Assembly: GCF_036059255.1 (NCBI RefSeq)
Contig: NZ_CP107947.1
Span: forward strand, 7,440,001 to 7,504,000
Source: Micromonospora sp. NBC_00389
Lineage (GTDB): Bacteria > Actinomycetota > Actinomycetes > Mycobacteriales > Micromonosporaceae
DNA: 64,000 bases
Direction of reading: 5' to 3'
In this document: positions 7,944 through 16,803 of the stretch, in pieces
Layout of the letters: every line of letters starts with the position of its first letter
Position numbering within the stretch: position 1 is the stretch's first letter
The notes under the pieces: generated by a model
What the model was told of the DNA's origin: nothing
The model's database searches: none
The model's input: only the letters and a program-made list of their open reading frames with translations
Program-made: the position numbers and the translations under genes

Positions 7944-9446
7944 ATGCCCGAGATGCGACAGAGTTCCCTCGTGGTGGTGGCCAACCGCCTCCCCATCGAC
8001 GACAGCGTGGCGCCCGACGGGGCCTGCGAATGGCGGCGCAGCCCGGGAGGGCTGGTCAGCGCGCTGCACCCCCTGCTACGGCACACACCGGCGACGTGGG
8101 TCGGCTGGGCCGGCGGCACCGGGCCGGCACCCGCACTACCGGACGTGGACGGCGTCCGGATGCTCAGCGTCGCGCTCAGCCACGAGGACCTGCGCGACCA
8201 CTACGAGGGGTTCGCCAACGCCACCCTCTGGCCGCTCTACCACGACGCCGTCGAGCAGCCACAGCACCACCGCCGCTGGTGGGAGGCGTACCAGCGGGTC
8301 AACCAGCGCTTCGCCGAGGCGACCGCCGAGGTGGCCGAGCAGGGCGCGGTGGTCTGGGTGCAGGACTACCACCTGCAACTGGTCCCCGGCCTGCTCCGCG
8401 CGCTCCGGCCGGACCTGCGCATCGGGTTCTTCCTGCACGTGCCGTTCCCGCCGCCGGAGTTGTTCATGCAGCTGCCCCGCCGGGCCGAGCTGCTGCGCGG
8501 CATGCTCGGCGCCGACCTGGTCGGCTTCCAGCGCGCCCAGGCGGCGCACAACTTCGCCCAGCTGGTCACGAAGGTGCTGGAGCTGCCGGCCACCGACCGG
8601 CGGATCGGAGTCGACGACCGGGTGGTGCGCATCGGCGCGTTCCCGGTCTCCATCGACACCGCCGAGATGGCCGCGCTCGCCGCCCGTCCCGACGTGGCCG
8701 CCCGTGCCCGCCGGCTGCGCCAGGACCTCGGCGACCCCCGGCAGGTCATTCTCAGCGTGGACCGGATGGACTACACCAAGGGCATCGAGCAGCGACTCAA
8801 GGCATACAGCGAGCTGCTCGCCAGCGGCGACGTCAAGGTCCGCGACACGGTGCTGGTGCAGGTCGCCATGCCGAGCCGGGAACGCGTCGGCCAGTACCAG
8901 ATCCTGCGCGAACGGATCGAGCGCGAGGTGGGCCGGATCAACGGCGAGTTCGGCCGGGTCGGCGAGCCGGCCATCCACTACCTCACCCAGCCCTTCGACC
9001 GGGCCGAGCTGGCCGCGCTCTACCGGGTCGCCGACGTGATGGCGGTGACCCCGCTGCGCGACGGGATGAACCTGGTCGCCAAGGAGTACGTCGCCGCCCG
9101 GGTGGACGACTCCGGCGCGCTGCTGCTCAGCGAGTTCGCCGGCACCGCCGCCGAGCTGCCCCAGGCGTACCTGGTCAACCCGCACGACCTGGAGGGGCTC
9201 AAGCAGGGGTTGTGCGCGGCGCTGCGGGCCAGCCCGGCCGACGTCACGGAACGGATGCGTGCCATGCGCGCCTACCTGCACCAGCACGACATCCGGGCCT
9301 GGGCCCGCTCCTACCTCAGCGCGCTGGACGAGAAAGGTGCCGTGGTCGGCCGCCTGACCAGCACCGACGGCAACCCGGACGAGGCCGCCCGGGTGCCGCT
9401 GCCGACGAGCCGGGCCACCCCGGCCACGCACCGCGCCGGCGGCTGA
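7944..9446 (+). CDS. otsA: Trehalose-6-phosphate synthase
   Basis: A ~500-residue cytosolic retaining glycosyltransferase (family GT20) that joins a nucleotide-glucose donor to glucose-6-phosphate to give trehalose-6-phosphate, for osmo- and desiccation protection. Diagnostic blocks: VVVANRLPID near the start, WVQDYHLQLVP at ~138, GFFLHVPFPP, DRMDYTKGIEQR at ~273 (donor phosphate-binding Arg/Lys), and LRDGMNLVAKEY at ~371. ATG 7944 is used; ATG 7953 and TTG 7911 are alternatives, none with a strong ribosome site. No trehalose phosphatase gene lies next to it. A hairpin at its stop separates it from the convergent hydrolase. Confidence 0.93.
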   Translation: MPEMRQSSLVVVANRLPIDDSVAPDGACEWRRSPGGLVSALHPLLRHTPATWVGWAGGTGPAPALPDVDGVRMLSVALSHEDLRDHYEGFANATLWPLYHDAVEQPQHHRRWWEAYQRVNQRFAEATAEVAEQGAVVWVQDYHLQLVPGLLRALRPDLRIGFFLHVPFPPPELFMQLPRRAELLRGMLGADLVGFQRAQAAHNFAQLVTKVLELPATDRRIGVDDRVVRIGAFPVSIDTAEMAALAARPDVAARARRLRQDLGDPRQVILSVDRMDYTKGIEQRLKAYSELLASGDVKVRDTVLVQVAMPSRERVGQYQILRERIEREVGRINGEFGRVGEPAIHYLTQPFDRAELAALYRVADVMAVTPLRDGMNLVAKEYVAARVDDSGALLLSEFAGTAAELPQAYLVNPHDLEGLKQGLCAALRASPADVTERMRAMRAYLHQHDIRAWARSYLSALDEKGAVVGRLTSTDGNPDEAARVPLPTSRATPATHRAGG

Positions 9447-9473
9447 CCGGCGCGCGCCTGCCCAGCCGGTCAG
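9443..9473. terminator. Hairpin terminator after otsA
   Basis: Arms CTGACCGG (9443-9450) and CCGGTCAG (9466-9473) flank a 15-base loop; the first arm includes the otsA stop codon. It sits between convergent genes and could serve both. Confidence 0.5.
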
Positions 9474-9478
9474 GTCGC

Positions 9479-10291
9479 TCAGTGCGCCGCGGGCTCCTTC
9501 TCCAACCAGTCCAGGATCGCGTCGATCGGCTCCGCCCAGCGCGCGTCCAGCATCAGGTCATGCCCCATCCCCGGGAAGAGCAACGGGGCCGACCCGTAGT
9601 GCCTTGCCACCCCGGTCAACGCCGACGTCGGCACCACCCGGTCATCCGGGCTGCCCAGCACCAGCACCGGCGGCGCACCCACGGCCGGTTCGGCGTCCGG
9701 CGCACCCAGCAGCGCCCACTGTGCCCGCCGCCCGGCCCGACCGAGCCGGGCGACGTGCCGCCGGGCCTCCTCGTCGGGGAGCTCGCGGCTGAACAGCTGG
9801 CCGCGGCTGAGCCGCAACGGGCCGCCGAACACCGCCGGCAGCGTGCCGGCCGGATTGCGGCGCAGTGCAGCGCCCAGCACTCCCCAGCCGCCGAAGACCG
9901 GCGCCACCAGCACCGCGCCCCGCGCCGGGTAGCGGGCCAACGCGTGCGCCACCACCAGCGCCCCGGCGCCGTGCCCCACCAGCACCGCCTGGCGCGGCAG
10001 GCCCGCGGCCACCTGGACCACATCATGGGCGTACGCGCGCAGCGTCGCCTCCGGCGCCGGCTCGCTGCCGCCGTGCCCGCGCAGGCTCATCGCGTACGCC
10101 GGGAACCCCCGCGACGCCGCGTGCCCCAGCCAGTGCTCGGCGAACGCCCACGCGCCGTGCCCGAACCCGGGGACGAAGAGCAGCGGCGGGCGCCCCTCCT
10201 CCAGCTCGGGAGTAGCGCTGAGCACCTCACGCCGGGCCGGCCGAACCGGACGGGACCACTCCCGGCCCCGCATGATCCGCAGCTCACTCAT
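9479..10291 (-). CDS. Alpha/beta-hydrolase fold protein lacking the catalytic Ser
   Basis: A 270-residue soluble protein with the alpha/beta-hydrolase fold: oxyanion region PGFGHG (~41-46), the cap-strand signature LRGHGGSEP (~70-78), an acid Asp in LGSPDDRV (~216/217) and a His in GMGHD (244). The nucleophile elbow, normally GxSxG, reads GHGAG at 106-110, with Gly108 (codon GGC) where the Ser should be. The rest of the core is intact, so it is either a non-hydrolytic binding protein or uses another mechanism. ATG 10291 follows AAAGGTCGG, supplied by a dispersed repeat. It is last of a leftward series behind the flavin monooxygenase. Confidence 0.85.
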   Translation of the reverse strand: MSELRIMRGREWSRPVRPARREVLSATPELEEGRPPLLFVPGFGHGAWAFAEHWLGHAASRGFPAYAMSLRGHGGSEPAPEATLRAYAHDVVQVAAGLPRQAVLVGHGAGALVVAHALARYPARGAVLVAPVFGGWGVLGAALRRNPAGTLPAVFGGPLRLSRGQLFSRELPDEEARRHVARLGRAGRRAQWALLGAPDAEPAVGAPPVLVLGSPDDRVVPTSALTGVARHYGSAPLLFPGMGHDLMLDARWAEPIDAILDWLEKEPAAH

Positions 10292-10295
10292 CAGG

Positions 10296-10347
10296 CCGAC
10301 CTTTCGTTCGCGACTGCGGGGCTCGCAAGCTCACTCCTCGCGCTCAC
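10296..10347 (-). repeat. Dispersed intergenic repeat, copy A
   Basis: A 52-base element starting GTGAGCGCGAGGAGTGAGC and ending AAAGGTCGG. It overlaps the stop codon of the monooxygenase gene and ends as the ribosome binding site of the hydrolase gene. A second copy lies at 43715-43770 on the plus strand, with most positions identical and a 4-base insertion. Confidence 0.85.
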
Positions 10348-11750
10348 TTGCCCTCCAGGTCGTGGAGGGCGCGCTCGACGGCGCGCAGGTAGTCGGCGTG
10401 ACCAACCTCGAACCAGTGCCGGCTGCTCTCCTTGACCTGGCCGGAGTAGCGCTCCCCGGCCCGGTCGCGCACCCGCTGCGCGAACGCCGCGGCCCGCTCC
10501 GGGCGGTCCCGGCGGGCCTGGAGCAGCCGGGCGAAGAGCACCGTCTGCCAGTGCGACAGGGTGAACATCCCGGAGTCCGGTTGGACCAGGCCAGCCACCG
10601 CCAGCGTCGGATGCCCGGGGGTGAACGCGTTGAGCCACAGCGTCGGCCGGCCGGCGCCGGCGCTGTCGCCGAACACCGACGCGTCGAGGAACTCGAAGCG
10701 CGGCAGGTAGCCGGTGGCGAAGATGACCAGCTCAGGGTCGATCTCACGGCCGTCGGCCAGCTCCACGGCGTACGGGTGGAACCGGGCGACGTCGGGCACC
10801 GGGCCGATCGCGCCGTGGCCCACGTAGTAGACGAGCTGGCTGTTCGCGATCGGGTGCGTCTCGTACACCCGGTGGTCGGGCTTGGGCAGGCCGAAGCGGG
10901 TCAGGTCGCCGACGGTCAGCCGCAGCGTCCAGTGGTAGAGCCACTGGCGCACCCGCAGCGGCACCCGCAGCGCCAGCAGGGTGTCGTTGACCTGGTCGGC
11001 GGGGCGGCCGAGCACGTACTTCGGCGCGTACCAGTAGCCGCGCCGGGTGGAGTGCCAGCAGCGCGACGCCTGCTGGGCGGCCTCGACGGCGATGTCGCAG
11101 CCGGTGTTGCCGGCGCCGACCACCAGCACCCGCTTGCCGCGCAGCTGCGCCGGGTCCTTGTAGGACGAGGCGTGCATGATCTCGCCCCGGAACTGCTCCA
11201 GCCCCTCGTAGCGGGGCAGCTTGGGTGACCAGTTGTGGCCGTTGGCGATCACCACGGCGGCGTACTGGGAGGTGCGCTCCGGCCCGTACCCGCCGGTGGA
11301 GCGGGTGGTCACGTTCCAGCGGTCCCCCGCAGCCGGCTCGACCCGGATCACCTCGGTGCCGAACCAGATGTGCGAGCGCAGGTCGAAGTGGTCGGCATAC
11401 CGCTCGAAGTACGAGAGCAGCTCACTGTGGTGCGGGTAGTCCGGCCAGGAGTCCGGCATCGGGAAGTCGGGGAACTGGGTGAACGGCTTCGACGACAGCA
11501 GGTGGGTGCTGGCGTACACCGGGCTGCGGTCGTGCCGCCAGTTCCAGGCGCCGCCGATGCCGGTCTCCCGCTCGTAGCAGTCCACGCCGAACCCGTGCTC
11601 GCGCAGATTCTTGATGGCGGTCAGGCCGCTGGCCCCGGCGCCGATGACGCAGACCGTGTCGCCCCGGTCGGAGACCGGGCGATCGTCGCGGCTCAGCGCG
11701 GACGGGGTCGCCTCCGGGTCGGGCCGGCCATGGTCGGTGGAGGTGGACAC
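10344..11750 (-). CDS. Flavin-containing monooxygenase
   Basis: A 468-residue FAD/NAD(P)H-dependent monooxygenase that inserts one oxygen atom into a soft nucleophile or ketone; substrate unknown. The FAD-binding GAGASG is at ~37-42, the monooxygenase fingerprint is the FxGxxxHxxxY-type FRGEIMHASSY at ~190, a second dinucleotide motif VVGAGNTG at ~214, and the C-terminal ATGY at ~350 is also present. GTG 11750 is preceded at 8 bases by AAGGAG; the frame is open to 11807 but that part is not conserved-looking. It overlaps by its stop the dispersed repeat that leads into the hydrolase gene, so the two may be expressed together. Confidence 0.9.
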   Translation of the reverse strand: MSTSTDHGRPDPEATPSALSRDDRPVSDRGDTVCVIGAGASGLTAIKNLREHGFGVDCYERETGIGGAWNWRHDRSPVYASTHLLSSKPFTQFPDFPMPDSWPDYPHHSELLSYFERYADHFDLRSHIWFGTEVIRVEPAAGDRWNVTTRSTGGYGPERTSQYAAVVIANGHNWSPKLPRYEGLEQFRGEIMHASSYKDPAQLRGKRVLVVGAGNTGCDIAVEAAQQASRCWHSTRRGYWYAPKYVLGRPADQVNDTLLALRVPLRVRQWLYHWTLRLTVGDLTRFGLPKPDHRVYETHPIANSQLVYYVGHGAIGPVPDVARFHPYAVELADGREIDPELVIFATGYLPRFEFLDASVFGDSAGAGRPTLWLNAFTPGHPTLAVAGLVQPDSGMFTLSHWQTVLFARLLQARRDRPERAAAFAQRVRDRAGERYSGQVKESSRHWFEVGHADYLRAVERALHDLEGK

Positions 11751-11865
11751 CGGGACATCTCCTTTTGTGCGGCACACGTGCCGGTCGCCGCGAAATCCTC
11801 TCCACAACGGAGCCGGATGTCCAGCCCCGGCGCGGGCCGGATCGACGGGTCGGGCCGGTGCGGGG

Positions 11866-12570
11866 TCAGTCGGTGGTGGGCAACAGCAGGTCGACCAGGA
11901 CCGGGAAGTGGTCGCTGGCCCGCCGGGTCTGGGGGGTGTCCACCACGTCGTAGTCGACCACGGTGATCCGCGGGTCGACGAAGAGCGCGTCGATGCGGCG
12001 GCGCGGGTCGGCGCAGGAGTAGGTGAGCCGGTCCGCCTGGTCGGCCGCCACCGCGGCGTCGGTCAGCCCGCTCGCCACGGTTGCCCAGGCCGGCCCGTCC
12101 GGGCCCTCGTTGAGGTCGGCTCCGGCCACCACCGGGCCGCTCGCCGCGTCCAGCCCACGCTTGAACTCGGCGGCCTGCCCGGGACGCTCGGCCGGGTCGG
12201 TGGACAGGTGCGAACCGGCGAGGGTGAACCGGGCGTCGCCGACCCGGCAGTCGGCGTACGCGGCGCCGCGCAGGTGCCGGCCCGGGGTGAGCGGGAAGCG
12301 CTGGCAACGGGTGCCCCGCACCTGGACCCGCAGGCTCGTCAGCACCAGGTTGCCCAGCGCGGGCAGCCCACCGGCGGCCACCACCAGGCCGAAGGACTCG
12401 GCCAGCGTGGCGGACTTCTGCCGCCACCGGAACCGGCGCGGCCCCTCCTGCACGATCACCACGTCCGGTGTCGCGGCCCGGACCACCGCCGCCAGCGCGG
12501 CGGTGTCGTCGCGCTGGCCGTGGATGTTGTACGACACCACGCGCAGCGGTACGCCGGCACCCTGACCCAT
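11866..12570 (-). CDS. Endonuclease/exonuclease/phosphatase family protein
   Basis: A 234-residue metal-dependent phosphohydrolase of the EEP superfamily, which covers DNases, sphingomyelinase-like and inositol-phosphate phosphatases. Motifs in order: VVSYNIHG with the metal Asn (~11-18), VIVQEGPRR with the metal Glu (~38), AGADLNEGP (~145) and the C-terminal SDHFPVLVD (~222) with the catalytic Asp-His. No signal peptide, so probably intracellular. The substrate cannot be told. It starts 11 bases after the ROK kinase stop, same strand, suggesting one transcript. Confidence 0.85.
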   Translation of the reverse strand: MGQGAGVPLRVVSYNIHGQRDDTAALAAVVRAATPDVVIVQEGPRRFRWRQKSATLAESFGLVVAAGGLPALGNLVLTSLRVQVRGTRCQRFPLTPGRHLRGAAYADCRVGDARFTLAGSHLSTDPAERPGQAAEFKRGLDAASGPVVAGADLNEGPDGPAWATVASGLTDAAVAADQADRLTYSCADPRRRIDALFVDPRITVVDYDVVDTPQTRRASDHFPVLVDLLLPTTD

Positions 12571-12581
12571 CCCGGCCCGCC

Positions 12582-13529
12582 TCAGATCCGTCGGGCCAGG
12601 TCGGCGGCGCCGATCACCCCGGCGCTGTTGCCCAACTCAGCCGGGAGCACGTCGGCCACCGGCAGCCGTCCCCGCTGGGAGAGCGCGTCGAGGTACGAGC
12701 GACGCGTCGGGCCGAGCAGCAGGTCACCGGCGTCGATCACGCCGCCGCCGACCACCAGGGTCTGCGGGTCGAGGATCTGCGCCATGTCGGCGAGGCTGGT
12801 GCCCAGCCACCGGCCGATCTGCGCGAACGCCTCGGCGGAGACCGGGTCACCGCCCTGCGCGGCGGTGGTCACCATCGGGCCGGTGATCGCCTCGGCCTCC
12901 CCGCCGGCCAGCTCCAGCAGCGCGGTGGCCCGGTGCGGTTCCTGCCGGGCGCCGGCCCGGGCGAAGCGGACGAGAGCGCTGCCGCTGGCGTACTGCTCGA
13001 TGCAGCCCAGCCGACCGCAGCCGCACTGGTGTCCGTCCGGCACGGCCAGCATGTGGCCCAGCTCCGCGGCGACGCCGTGCGCGCCGCGCATCAGCTCACC
13101 GCCGAGCACGATGCCGCCACCGACACCGGTGCCGATGGTGAACATGATCATCGAGTCGTCGGCGGCCCGGGCAGCGCCGTACCGGAACTCGGCCCAGGCG
13201 GCCACGTTGGCGTCGTTCTCCACGATCACCGGCAGGCCGACCGCCGCGCTGACGTACTCGCGCAGCGGCTCGTCCCGCCAGGCCAGGTTAGGGGCGAAGA
13301 GCACCGTCGAGCGGGTGGCGTCGATCCAGCCGGCCGCGCCGATGCCGACCGCCTCGATCGTCCGCCCGGCAGCCAGCTCGCCGACCAGCTCGATGATGAC
13401 GTCACGGGTCTTGCCGACGTCATCGGCGGGAGTGTCCCGTCGGGTCTGCACGAGGACCTCGCCGGTGTCGTCCACGACACCGCCGGCCACCTTCGTGCCA
13501 CCGACGTCGACTCCGATGGTCAGCGTCAC
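12582..13529 (-). CDS. ROK family sugar kinase (glucokinase type)
   Basis: A 315-residue cytosolic kinase phosphorylating glucose or a related sugar with ATP. The N-terminal phosphate loop GVDVGGTKVAG (~5-15), the sugar-binding ENDANVAA with catalytic Asp (~105), the GTGVGGG block and the ROK zinc motif CGCGRLGCIE (~170) are all present; size fits actinobacterial glucokinases. GTG 13529 is chosen since GGGGAG lies 9 bases upstream; the longer frame (to 14168) is antisense shadow of the preceding gene's 5' part and is Arg/Pro-rich. It sits in a leftward series between an unknown protein and the EEP protein. Confidence 0.9.
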   Translation of the reverse strand: MTLTIGVDVGGTKVAGGVVDDTGEVLVQTRRDTPADDVGKTRDVIIELVGELAAGRTIEAVGIGAAGWIDATRSTVLFAPNLAWRDEPLREYVSAAVGLPVIVENDANVAAWAEFRYGAARAADDSMIMFTIGTGVGGGIVLGGELMRGAHGVAAELGHMLAVPDGHQCGCGRLGCIEQYASGSALVRFARAGARQEPHRATALLELAGGEAEAITGPMVTTAAQGGDPVSAEAFAQIGRWLGTSLADMAQILDPQTLVVGGGVIDAGDLLLGPTRRSYLDALSQRGRLPVADVLPAELGNSAGVIGAADLARRI

Positions 13530-13605
13530 CGCTGCCGCTCCCCTCTGCTGTGCTGTCCGGCCCGCGCACCGACGGCACGCCGGTCCGGGTCGTAGGTTCC
13601 CGCGC

Positions 13606-14301
13606 TCAGGCGCGGTCGCCCGGCTCGTGCGCGTCGGTGTCGTCGGGCACCCGCGAGGCGGGCACCACGGGTCGATTGGTCGGTGCCGGTGCGGACACCG
13701 GCCCGGCCTCGTCGACGGGTGGTGCGGCGGCCGGGGCGGATGGGTCCGCCGTCCGGGTGGCGGCCGACCAGACATCCCGCTCCGGCGCCGGCTGAGAATC
13801 ATGCCCGGTGCGGGTGGCATCGCGCCACACGTGATCGTCGTCGGCTCCGGCGGAACGGTCTGCCGGGGCGGGCTCCGGGACCTCGGTGCCGGTGCTCGGG
13901 CCGGCGGTCGGGTCGGGCCCCGGCCGGGGTGGCGCCGGTGGGCTGGCGGCGGGCGGCTCGGCCGGGGCGAACGCGCGCAGCAGACTGGCGACGCCCGCCG
14001 CGAGGTCACCGGCGCCGGTGGCCAGCCGTTCGGCGAATTCCGGACTCGGGTCACGCAATGCGGCGATGCCCCGACAGACCGGGCAGATGCAGCATTCAGC
14101 CGTGCCGGTGGCGAAACCGCCGCCGGCACCGGACCGACCGTCCGGGGCGGCACTGTGACCGAGGACACCGGCCACCATCCCGCCCAGCGGGCCCCACGCG
14201 CCGCCCGCCGACCCGGCCGAGGCCAGCCGCGCCCCCGCGAGCAGGGTGGCGACCAGCCGCTCCGCCTCTTCCCGGGCCGAACCCGGATCCGTTCCGCCCA
14301 T
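13606..14301 (-). CDS. Hypothetical protein with CCICPVC motif
   Basis: A 231-residue protein I do not recognise. The N-terminal ~100 residues are ordered-looking and contain ECCICPVCRGIAALRDPSPEFAERLA, where four close Cys could bind metal; the C-terminal 130 residues are Pro/Ala/Asp-rich and probably disordered. No signal peptide. ATG 14301 follows AGAGGAG at a good distance. It lies 31 bases downstream of the SRPBCC gene, same strand, so likely one transcript. Confidence 0.7.
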   Translation of the reverse strand: MGGTDPGSAREEAERLVATLLAGARLASAGSAGGAWGPLGGMVAGVLGHSAAPDGRSGAGGGFATGTAECCICPVCRGIAALRDPSPEFAERLATGAGDLAAGVASLLRAFAPAEPPAASPPAPPRPGPDPTAGPSTGTEVPEPAPADRSAGADDDHVWRDATRTGHDSQPAPERDVWSAATRTADPSAPAAAPPVDEAGPVSAPAPTNRPVVPASRVPDDTDAHEPGDRA

Positions 14302-14332
14302 GGTCGGCTCCTCTACCGTGCCGCCGGACGCG

Positions 14333-14788
14333 TCAGTGCGCCGCACCGGGTGCTTCTACCCGGCGCTTGAGCTGCTTCAACGCGGTGTCCATGATCATCT
14401 TCTCGGCTTTGCGCCGAAACATGCCGAGCATTCCCACGGACAGCTCGACCTCCAGGGTGTAGGTCACCGTGGTGCCGCCGTCCGCGTTACCCACCAGGTC
14501 GTACGAACCGCGCTGGCTCTTCTGCATCTTCGAGGGGGCGACCAGGTGCCACTCGATCCGGGACAGGTCCTCGGCGTATTCGTAGGCGAGCACGTACTCG
14601 TCGGCCATCACGCTAGCGTCGATGGTGAAGCGCACCTGGCTGGCGTAGCCGTCCTCGTACTCCTCGATGACCTCAGCGTGGCGCACCGCCTCGGTCCACT
14701 CCGGGTAGCGGGCGAAGTCGCAGATGACCGCCGCCACCCGGTCCGGTGCGGCGCCGATGATGATCGACTGGGTGGAGGAGTCCGCCAT
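14333..14788 (-). CDS. SRPBCC family (START-like) protein
   Basis: A 151-residue protein with the helix-grip fold that binds hydrophobic ligands in polyketide cyclases, START domains and coenzyme Q-binding proteins. It opens with the typical pattern IIIGAAPDRVAAVICDFARYPEWTE and ends in the long C-terminal helix. M. tuberculosis has a similar protein (Rv2185c) two genes from fadD15, and here too the fadD15-like gene is the divergent neighbour, so a link with acyl or isoprenoid lipid handling is plausible (inference). Start ATG 14788 has a -10 box 6 bases upstream and is probably leaderless. Confidence 0.85.
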   Translation of the reverse strand: MADSSTQSIIIGAAPDRVAAVICDFARYPEWTEAVRHAEVIEEYEDGYASQVRFTIDASVMADEYVLAYEYAEDLSRIEWHLVAPSKMQKSQRGSYDLVGNADGGTTVTYTLEVELSVGMLGMFRRKAEKMIMDTALKQLKRRVEAPGAAH

Positions 14789-14794
14789 GGGGGG

Positions 14795-14800
14795 AGGCTA
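14795..14800 (-). promoter_or_regulatory. -10 box, leaderless start of SRPBCC gene
   Basis: TAGCCT on the minus strand ends 6 bases before ATG 14788, the spacing expected when transcription starts on the A of the start codon. Confidence 0.55.
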
Positions 14801-14974
14801 CCCGGCGGGCATCGCGCACGCGCCGCGCCGCCCCCGCCGCGCGCCGGACCACCGCGCCACGACCGTACTGGGCAGCCTGCCTACTACACCCGCCCCGGCG
14901 GCCGGGTAGGTTTCGACAAAGCCGACGCCCACGGTGGCGGCCGGTCCGGCCAGTGTGAGCACGAGGGAGTGCAG

Positions 14975-16789
14975 GTGCGCGAGTTCTCCGTTCCGCCGAT
15001 CGTCACCGTCGGCGACGCGGCCAACCTCACCGATCCGGTCTGGAAAAACGCCGAGGTCGCGCCGGACGCCGTCCAGTTTGCCCGCGCCACCCCGGCCGCC
15101 GACGGCACCGGCACCAGCTGGTCCGACGTGACCTGCCTTCAGTTCCGTGACGAGGTGGTCGCGGTGGCCCGCGGCCTGATCGCCGCCGGGATCCAGCCGG
15201 GCGAGCGGGTCGCCCTGATGAGCCGGACCCGCTACGAGTGGACGCTGCTGGACTACGCGATCTGGGCGGCCGGCGCGGTCACCGTACCGATCTACGAGAC
15301 CTCCAGCGCCGAGCAGGCCGCCTGGATCCTCTCCGACTCCGGCGCGGTCGCCGCGGTGGTGGAGACCGCCGACCACGCCGCCCTGGTGGCCGGCGTCCGG
15401 GACCGGCTGCCCGAGCTGAACCAGGTCTGGCAGTTCGACCTCGGCGCGGTCGATGAGCTGGTCACCACCGGTGCCGCGGTCGAGCTGACCGAGGTGGACC
15501 GGCGACGCGAGGCGGTCCACTCCGGCGACCTGGCCACCATCATCTACACCAGTGGCACCACCGGCCGGCCCAAGGGCTGCATGCTGACCCACCGCAACAT
15601 GTACGCCGACATCGCCAACGCGGTGCCGGTGCTGCCGAACCTGTTCAACGCCGGCGCGGCCACCCTGCTCTTCCTGCCGCTGGCGCACGCCTTCGCCCGG
15701 CTGATCCAGATCGGCGTGGTGCAGGCCCGGGCCACCATGGGCCACTGCGCGGACACCAAGAACCTGGTCGCCGAGCTGCAGGGGTTCAAACCGACCTTCG
15801 TGCTCTCCGTACCCCGGGTGTTCGAGAAGGTCTACAACGCGGCGAAGCAGAAGGCCGAGGCCGACGGCAAGGGCGCCATCTTCGCCCGCGCCGAGCAGGT
15901 CGCCATCGCGTACAGCGAGTCGCTGGAGACCTCGCGGGGGCCCAGCCTGGCGCTCCGCGCGCAGCACGCCCTCTTCGACCGGCTGGTCTACCGCAAGCTG
16001 CGCGCCGCGCTCGGCGGCCGGTGCCGGGACGCCATCTCCGGCGGTGCACCGCTCGGTGCCCGGCTCGGTCACTTCTTCCGCGGCATCGGGGTGACGATCC
16101 TGGAGGGCTACGGCCTGACCGAGACCTCACCCGCCGCCGCGGCGAACCTGCCCACCGGCACCCGGATCGGCACCGTCGGCCGCCCGCTGCCCGGCGTGAC
16201 CGTGCGGATCGACGACGACGGCGAGATCCTGCTCTCCGGCGACCTGATCTTCCAGGGCTACTGGCACAACGAGTCGGCGACCGCCGAGGTCCTCAGCGCC
16301 GACGGCTGGTTCCGCACCGGCGACCTGGGCCAGCTCGACAACGACGGCTACCTCAGCATCACCGGCCGGAAGAAGGAGCTGATCGTCACCGCCGCCGGCA
16401 AGAACGTCGCCCCGGCGGTGCTGGAGGACCTGGTCCGGGCACACCCGTTGATCAGCCAGTGCGTCGTCGTCGGCGACCGGCAGCCGTTCATCGCGGCGCT
16501 GGTCACCGTCGACGAGGAGGCGCTGCCGAAGTGGCTGGAGAGCGCCGAGTTGCCCGCCGACACCCGGGTCGAGGAGCTGCGCGCGCACGAGGGCCTGCGC
16601 GAGGAGATCCAGTCCGCGATCGACACCGCGAACCAGGCCGTCTCCAAGGCTGAGGCGATCAAGGTGTTCCGCGTCCTGCCCCGCGACTTCACCGAGGCCA
16701 CCGGCGAGTTGACCCCGTCGCTCAAGGTCAAGCGCCAGGTCGTCCACAAGACGTACGCGGCGGAGATCGCCGATATCTACCGGGGCTGA
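14975..16789 (+). CDS. Long-chain acyl-CoA synthetase (FadD15-like)
   Basis: A ~604-residue adenylate-forming enzyme that activates long fatty acids to acyl-CoA. The AMP-binding P-loop YTSGTTGRPKG is at ~190-200, the A5 block GYGLTETSP at ~378, the hinge/A8 block FRTGDLGQLDNDGYLSITGR at ~445-465 followed by KKELIVTAAGKNVAP with catalytic Lys region. Length and the C-terminal region match the FadD15 group. GTG 14975 is selected since GGGAG lies 5 bases upstream; the GTG at 14969 overlaps that site. A TAGGTT box at 14907-14912 may be its -10. The sensor kinase gene follows 14 bases later but has its own -10 box. Confidence 0.92.
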   Translation: MREFSVPPIVTVGDAANLTDPVWKNAEVAPDAVQFARATPAADGTGTSWSDVTCLQFRDEVVAVARGLIAAGIQPGERVALMSRTRYEWTLLDYAIWAAGAVTVPIYETSSAEQAAWILSDSGAVAAVVETADHAALVAGVRDRLPELNQVWQFDLGAVDELVTTGAAVELTEVDRRREAVHSGDLATIIYTSGTTGRPKGCMLTHRNMYADIANAVPVLPNLFNAGAATLLFLPLAHAFARLIQIGVVQARATMGHCADTKNLVAELQGFKPTFVLSVPRVFEKVYNAAKQKAEADGKGAIFARAEQVAIAYSESLETSRGPSLALRAQHALFDRLVYRKLRAALGGRCRDAISGGAPLGARLGHFFRGIGVTILEGYGLTETSPAAAANLPTGTRIGTVGRPLPGVTVRIDDDGEILLSGDLIFQGYWHNESATAEVLSADGWFRTGDLGQLDNDGYLSITGRKKELIVTAAGKNVAPAVLEDLVRAHPLISQCVVVGDRQPFIAALVTVDEEALPKWLESAELPADTRVEELRAHEGLREEIQSAIDTANQAVSKAEAIKVFRVLPRDFTEATGELTPSLKVKRQVVHKTYAAEIADIYRG

Positions 16790-16790
16790 C

Positions 16791-16796
16791 TACCAT
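16791..16796 (+). promoter_or_regulatory. -10 box, leaderless start of sensor kinase
   Basis: TACCAT ends 7 bases before GTG 16804 and lies right after the acyl-CoA ligase stop codon. Confidence 0.5.
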
Positions 16797-16803
16797 CCGT
16801 CAC

